NCBI GenBank assembly: GCA_029261715.1
Contig: JAJDAT010000014.1
Coordinates: forward strand, 62,001 to 126,000
DNA from: Nitrospinia bacterium
GTDB lineage: Bacteria > Nitrospinota > Nitrospinia > Nitrospinales > JAJDAT01
Direction of reading: 5' to 3'
Length of the DNA: 64,000 nucleotides
Positions 60,264-64,000 of the stretch are shown piece by piece. The position numbers and the translations under genes were made by a program. The notes beneath the pieces are model-generated. The model had not been told where the DNA came from and did not search any database. It worked only from the letters and a program-made list of their open reading frames with translations. Position 1 is the first letter of the stretch. Every line of letters begins with the position of its first letter.

Positions 60264-60383
60264 AAAATTAAAAAAATAAAACTTAATCTAATAAATTTTA
60301 AACTATTTAAGCAAAAAGTTTTAACACTAAAAAAACATGAGAAAAATAACGAAATTGCTCAAACCAAATCACGAATTTATTGT

Positions 60384-60584
60384 CTACTCAGCTCCGCTAT
60401 CTAGTTGAGTAGCTTCATCGGCTTTAGCCTTTTGAAATTCTTCCATTGCTTGAGGAGAGATTGTTACTCGGTCTCTTTGGCTTTGGACGCTTTTTACGCT
60501 TGATTGTTTATTGCGTTCTGCAATTACACTTTGCGTTTGATAGGCTTTGAAAATCTTACCTGAAAATGTAACGGAAAAATCCAT
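60384..60584 (-). CDS. Small protein, paralogue of the gene at 63536
   Basis: 66 residues. It shares with the protein at 63536 a near-identical 50-residue core: FKAYQTQSVIAERNKQS, then SVQ, then DRVTISP, then EEF-K-A. The last part of this core (D-R-V-x-I-S-x-x-A) recalls a motif in FlgM-type and other flagellar small proteins, but the resemblance is weak. No signal peptide. The two copies differ mainly by synonymous bases, so the protein is under selection. Function is not known. Confidence 0.6.
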   Translation of the reverse strand: MDFSVTFSGKIFKAYQTQSVIAERNKQSSVKSVQSQRDRVTISPQAMEEFQKAKADEATQLDSGAE

Positions 60585-61020
60585 GAACGCCTAATCAATT
60601 TAGGATTATCAATAAGGCGTCTCAAAAAATTTAATACAGTATTGGAACTTTCATTCACAAATTAATTCTCATTTATCTTTTTATAAGCAAAAGAATAAAC
60701 CTATGAAAAATTAGAACTTTGTGAAAGCTCTTAATTCTGTACGACGCCTAGTGTCAAATTTTTGGATATTGATTTTATTGTAATACATGAAATCAAATTG
60801 CCCAATCAAAAAAAATTCAAGCAGTTATACATAGTTAAAGATCTAACTTAAGGCACAGGGATATTTTGCTTCATTTTGTTAGAAAATGAAAAATATAGGT
60901 GGGTTTTTTAGACAGTTATAACGGATAAAATATTTACTCAAATAGAAAAATTTCTCGATTAAAAATTAGCGCTCAAAAAACTAGTTCATTAGGGGACAGA
61001 TCTTCACTCATAATAAAAAT
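60585..61020. other. Non-coding region between a small gene and the XRE regulator
   Basis: About 436 bases with no open frame of note. It includes the 12-base direct repeat copy at 60618-60629. No promoter stands out. Confidence 0.4.
60618..60629. repeat. Direct repeat copy 1 (12 nt)
   Basis: CGTCTCAAAAAA, also present at 63506-63517 on the same strand. Together they bracket the XRE gene and the hydrolase gene. Half is an A-run, so chance is not excluded. Confidence 0.3.
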
Positions 61021-61440
61021 TCATTTTTTCATCTTACTTTTCTCAATAGAATCAAAAGCTTCTAAGATAAAACCTTTTAGTTCTCTTCTCTTTTGCGAAT
61101 CTCCACTCAATAAAACCTCAAAAAACATTTCGGCTACTTTCTGCTCCCCAGGATCTAATCTGTTAAATAACGACCAAAGATGAGAATCACTCTCCATCCC
61201 TTCCTTTCTCTCAATATTTTCATAGAGAAGATCTAACACTGATCCATTAGCTAATTTCGCATATTTTTCTAAAATAGAAATATCTATTTTTTGCTCGCCA
61301 TTTTCTAACTTACTCACTGAAGACGATCTTTTCATACCAATCTTAACCGCCATTTCAGCTTGTGAAAGCCCTAAAACAGTTTTTCGAAACTTTTTTAAAC
61401 GCGCTCCAACTTCATCAAAGGCTTCTTTATTTTTAGGCAT
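61021..61440 (-). CDS. XRE-family transcriptional regulator
   Basis: 139 residues. An N-terminal helix-turn-helix of the Cro/CI type covers about 10-70: VGARLKKFRKTVLGLSQAEM, then AVKIGMKRSSSVSKLENGEQ, then ISILEKYAKLANGSVLDLL. The remaining 65 residues are helical, acidic and could sense a ligand or oligomerise. It is divergent from the hydrolase gene, with a spacer of 325 bases that holds a perfect inverted repeat at 61678-61712. That layout suggests it controls the neighbour. Confidence 0.88.
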   Translation of the reverse strand: MPKNKEAFDEVGARLKKFRKTVLGLSQAEMAVKIGMKRSSSVSKLENGEQKIDISILEKYAKLANGSVLDLLYENIERKEGMESDSHLWSLFNRLDPGEQKVAEMFFEVLLSGDSQKRRELKGFILEAFDSIEKSKMKK

Positions 61441-61765
61441 TTCTCTTATTTAGAATATTTTTATTGATTTTTTTCTATTTTAGAATAAAATAAGTATACT
61501 AATCGGCAAATTTGATCTAACTGCAACGTTGGCCAGTTATATATAAATTATAATAAGATTTTGCCTCCTTGGATTATCGCACAAAATAATTACAGCCAAA
61601 AATGAATTTAGCTCCTTACCTTCCGCCTTTCATATCGCATAAAAATTATTCTAAAAAGGAATACTAATAGCGCATTGGTTTTACTGATTTCAAATTTTGA
61701 AATCAGTAAAACTCAACGTAAATAAACATCAATTTAAGAAAACTAATTTATTCGACGAGGAAAAA
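61441..61765. other. Divergent spacer between XRE and hydrolase genes
   Basis: Non-coding, AT-rich, holding the promoters of both genes and the inverted repeat at 61678-61712. Short open frames only. Confidence 0.5.
61678..61712. promoter_or_regulatory. Perfect inverted repeat with 17-bp arms
   Basis: GTTTTACTGATTTCAAA, one T, then its exact reverse complement. It lies 54 bases before the ATG at 61766. It could be an operator for the XRE repressor or a leader hairpin. A U-run after the stem is absent, so a classic terminator is unlikely. Confidence 0.55.
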
Positions 61766-63496
61766 ATGGGAAGAGTAGTTAATTTATATGTAAATGGGAT
61801 AGATACCGACGAAGGTACAGCCAAAGCTCAGGCAAATAAAATTAGTGGGATGATAGGCGAAAAAGTAGACTATTTTCATAATAAAACCGATGGAATTTTG
61901 TTTGACCTTGCCGAAGTATTTACTGGATGGCTAACAGGGGCCACTGAAGCTTCAGAAGGATTAAAAACAAAGTTGGAACAATTGATAAAACCGAAATCTT
62001 ACGAACTAGACAACAAGGGAGAAAACCCATTACTTATCGAAAATAGCGTCGAAACAATTCGTATTTTTTGCCATAGTCAGGGTGGATTAGTCACAGCAAA
62101 TGCAATCGAACTTTTTAATAATACTGATGAAACAAAACTGAATTATATAGGCTACCGAAAATTATTTAAAATTTATGCCTTTGCATCGGCTCAGACCCAT
62201 ATGCCTTCAGGCTGCGGGCATTTTGAACTTTTTTTTAATAGGCATGACTTTTTATATGATCTTATTCATCAGGTATACGACACTAATTGGGGACCTCGAT
62301 ATATTAGATCTCCAAAACTCGAAAAAGATCCAAATTACGACGAATTTGATGATGGAACTGGAGATATTGGAAATGGCGACACTTCCGAATTTCCTGGCTT
62401 CATACGTCCAGACGGATTTGAGGAACATTTCTTCGTTGAAAGTTATTTAAAAAAATATAGCGAATTTAAAGATTTTGAAAAAAGTGAATTTTATAAACTT
62501 CTAAGCAGACCTTCCCGACTAAAAAAAGCTCAACATGCAAAAGATCTCTACGAAAAGGCTTCTAGCTCAATAAATCTACAAGACGACGAGATAGAATTGC
62601 CAAATGATGAAAATGACGAAGCCTTAATTGAAGATTCAAATAACGAAAAAATACTTTCTTTTGAACCAGGCGAATTTGGCGAAGGAATTACGGCCTTCAA
62701 AGACCATCCATTATTTAACTGCGGAGCAATCCCTGTAGATTTTAAGGTCCAAGAAATTTACGACTTAGTAGAATCAGGCGAGGCATTTTACAACAAAGTT
62801 GCTTCCAACATCGACCAAGTGAAAACGGAAGTACAACCGGTTATAGATTTGTTGACTAGCGACAACCTCACCTTAGAAAGCTGGGAAATAACACCTCCAG
62901 CAGGCTGGACAGGTATTGGCGGCACTGTTCAGGATATTACTAACATCCTTGGGCAAACCACAAGTCTTTTAGAATCGGCTGATGAATTCAAAAAAATGGT
63001 AGAAGATTTTGAAATTCACACCAACATTTTGAGCGGAGTGGACCTAGTTCCTGAAGATAAATCTGGATTATATTCCCTTTTTACAACGGCAGTTTCGTGG
63101 AACATGGGGTCTCGATCTTTTGGTGACCAAACAGATAAACTTGAAAAAGTATTCGGTTCATTATTTAACGGCGAAGCCGTTATGGACACGGTAAAATCTG
63201 CGGCTGAAAATATTAAAACGGCAACAAACGCTATCGATTTGATTAATGAGATTCAAAACGGAACATCAACACCAACTGAAATATTAGATGAATTATCTCA
63301 AATTGGTATTTTTACAGATCAAATAGCGCAAGTTAAAGAATTGATCAATCTGGATGAATTAGCTTTAAAAGAAGCTAAAAAGTTTTTCAATACTTCAGGT
63401 TTAGCCAGGCAGCTCGCGGAAGTATACAGAAATCCATGTTCAGCTTCTTTACCCCAAGACGTTTTTGGCGCGGACCCATTAAAAATCCTGTTATAA
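61766..63496 (+). CDS. Alpha/beta-hydrolase (lipase-like) protein without signal peptide
   Basis: 576 residues from the ATG at 61766, after GACGAGGAAAA; an upstream TTG would add 23 residues that also cover the inverted repeat and are not coding-like. The N-terminal 220 residues are lipase-like: VVNLYVNGIDTDEGTAK, then FHNKTDG, then the nucleophile elbow FCHSQGGLVTANAIEL with Ser104. A second half of 350 residues is helical and acidic with no known family. There is no signal peptide or membrane helix. It is divergent from the XRE gene. An effector or a plasmid-type toxin is possible; that is inference. Confidence 0.7.
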   Translation: MGRVVNLYVNGIDTDEGTAKAQANKISGMIGEKVDYFHNKTDGILFDLAEVFTGWLTGATEASEGLKTKLEQLIKPKSYELDNKGENPLLIENSVETIRIFCHSQGGLVTANAIELFNNTDETKLNYIGYRKLFKIYAFASAQTHMPSGCGHFELFFNRHDFLYDLIHQVYDTNWGPRYIRSPKLEKDPNYDEFDDGTGDIGNGDTSEFPGFIRPDGFEEHFFVESYLKKYSEFKDFEKSEFYKLLSRPSRLKKAQHAKDLYEKASSSINLQDDEIELPNDENDEALIEDSNNEKILSFEPGEFGEGITAFKDHPLFNCGAIPVDFKVQEIYDLVESGEAFYNKVASNIDQVKTEVQPVIDLLTSDNLTLESWEITPPAGWTGIGGTVQDITNILGQTTSLLESADEFKKMVEDFEIHTNILSGVDLVPEDKSGLYSLFTTAVSWNMGSRSFGDQTDKLEKVFGSLFNGEAVMDTVKSAAENIKTATNAIDLINEIQNGTSTPTEILDELSQIGIFTDQIAQVKELINLDELALKEAKKFFNTSGLARQLAEVYRNPCSASLPQDVFGADPLKILL

Positions 63497-63505
63497 GTAT
63501 AAAAA

Positions 63506-63517
63506 CGTCTCAAAAAA
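63506..63517. repeat. Direct repeat copy 2 (12 nt)
   Basis: CGTCTCAAAAAA, second copy of the repeat at 60618-60629, just after the hydrolase stop. Confidence 0.3.
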
Positions 63518-63535
63518 ACTAACTATTTATCGGCT

Positions 63536-63826
63536 TTAAATAGAATCGGTTCGTGTTCCTGCAAGATCATTACTTTCGGATGGAGAGTTTGAGTTATTAG
63601 CTTCGACTGACTCGGCAAGAATATCGGCAATATCTTTTCGGTTATCTTGAGTCTCAGCATCGGCTTGAGCTTTTTTAAACTCTTCTAAAGCGCGAGGAGA
63701 TATGGTAACTCGATCATTTTGAGTTTGTACACTCCTAACGTTAGATTGCTTGTTGCGCTCAGCAATAACACTCTGAGTTTGGTAGGCTTTAAAGACCTTA
63801 CCAGGAGGTAAAATCGAAAAATCCAT
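63536..63826 (-). CDS. Small protein, paralogue of the gene at 60384
   Basis: 96 residues. The first 50 match the protein at 60384 almost without change (FKAYQTQSVIAERNKQS, DRVTISP, LEEFKKAQAD). A Ser/Asn/Asp-rich tail of 35 residues follows. Both copies lie on the minus strand and bracket the XRE/hydrolase pair. The start is 18 bases past the stop of the partial gene at the right edge. Function is not known. Confidence 0.6.
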   Translation of the reverse strand: MDFSILPPGKVFKAYQTQSVIAERNKQSNVRSVQTQNDRVTISPRALEEFKKAQADAETQDNRKDIADILAESVEANNSNSPSESNDLAGTRTDSI

Positions 63827-63844
63827 GATGCGAGGGGTGGTTGG

Positions 63845-64000
63845 TTAAAGTTTTTTTGAAATAAAAGAATTTTTTAGAACTGAAGAGCTATATCCTCTGA
63901 TTACATTTTTTCCATGCTTCAGATTTGAAATCTTTCCCTTAATTTCAACTTTTTCTCGTTCTATAAAATCTTCACAATGATTTTCAAGGGAAATAATATC
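63845..64000 (-). CDS. C-terminal end of an unidentified gene running off the right edge
   Basis: An open frame of 51 codons from the edge to a stop at 63845. It is charged and helical (EDFIEREKVEIKGKISNLK) and carries no recognised motif. It is 18 bases upstream of the small paralogous gene on the same strand, which makes a shared transcript likely. It could be a chance open frame, as it is short. Confidence 0.4.
   Translation of the reverse strand, partial: DIISLENHCEDFIEREKVEIKGKISNLKHGKNVIRGYSSSVLKNSFISKKL

Noticed and set aside
61697-61765. TTG-started extension of the hydrolase
   Set aside because: It overlaps the perfect inverted repeat and adds Lys/Asn-rich residues. The ATG at 61766 has GAGG at the right distance.
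1-64000. tRNA, rRNA, CRISPR arrays, insertion sequences and prophage genes
   Set aside because: Spacers were read for cloverleaf stems, regular direct repeats, transposase or integrase motifs and phage genes. None was found by eye. A tRNAscan and an IS search would be the proper test.

Overview
The window is AT-rich chromosomal DNA from a Gram-negative (diderm) bacterium. It carries lipid A/LPS genes (LpxK, WaaA), an AsmA/YhdP-type envelope protein, LolD/FtsX-type ABC genes, many lipoproteins and a partial type VI secretion TssL/DotU gene. The metabolic genes (Bacillus/delta-type three-subunit succinate dehydrogenase/fumarate reductase, PPDK beside glyS, IspH, squalene synthase, CobB) would fit a Nitrospinota- or deltaproteobacteria-like lineage. 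That placement is inferred from gene content only. I recognise no rRNA, tRNA, CRISPR array or intact insertion sequence.

Layout. 1-394: 5' part of a DotU/TssL gene running off the left edge. 1.2-4.5 kb: an exported protein, then a minus-strand run nadD-rsfS-traR/dksA-like-lapA/B-like. 4.8-6.7 kb: two small exported proteins, cutA and a DedA/YqaA membrane protein. 7-10.8 kb: a giant AsmA-like protein. 10.8-22 kb: ppdK and glyS, then a 5.4-kb block with a membrane-anchored STAND (NB-ARC/TPR) NTPase and a convergent coiled-coil protein, then glyQ, so the usual glyQ-glyS pair is split. 22-27.4 kb: a LolD/FtsX-type ABC pair, a TPR protein and a CBS pair. 27.4-31.8 kb: an amidase without signal peptide, a YHS-domain remnant, a uracil-DNA glycosylase operon with a 54-aa membrane protein, and small membrane proteins. 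31.8-38.4 kb: squalene synthase, IspH, SdhBAC and a HU/IHF protein. 38.6-44.4 kb: a 2-hydroxyacid dehydrogenase, CobB, an amidohydrolase, an HDOD protein and a receiver-CheB protein. 44.9-53.7 kb: a repeat lipoprotein with a PDZ domain, a methyltransferase, LpxK, WaaA, GlnD and a cytochrome c. 53.7-60.3 kb: GGDEF-PilZ, a leucine-rich-repeat protein, a COG3014/LpoB-like/LPP20 lipoprotein trio and small proteins. 60.4-64 kb: two paralogous small proteins bracketing an XRE regulator and a divergent lipase-like hydrolase.

How it may fit together. Most of the window is housekeeping: envelope building, respiration, nitrogen control and translation. The accessory parts are the STAND/coiled-coil block, the amidase and hydrolase that lack signal peptides and could be secretion-system effectors given the TssL gene, and the XRE/hydrolase cassette with a perfect 17-bp-arm inverted repeat. 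Two housekeeping enzymes look altered: GlnD has lost HD-domain metal ligands, and PPDK has substitutions in otherwise conserved ATP-grasp motifs. Several annotated starts were moved to codons with better Shine-Dalgarno support.
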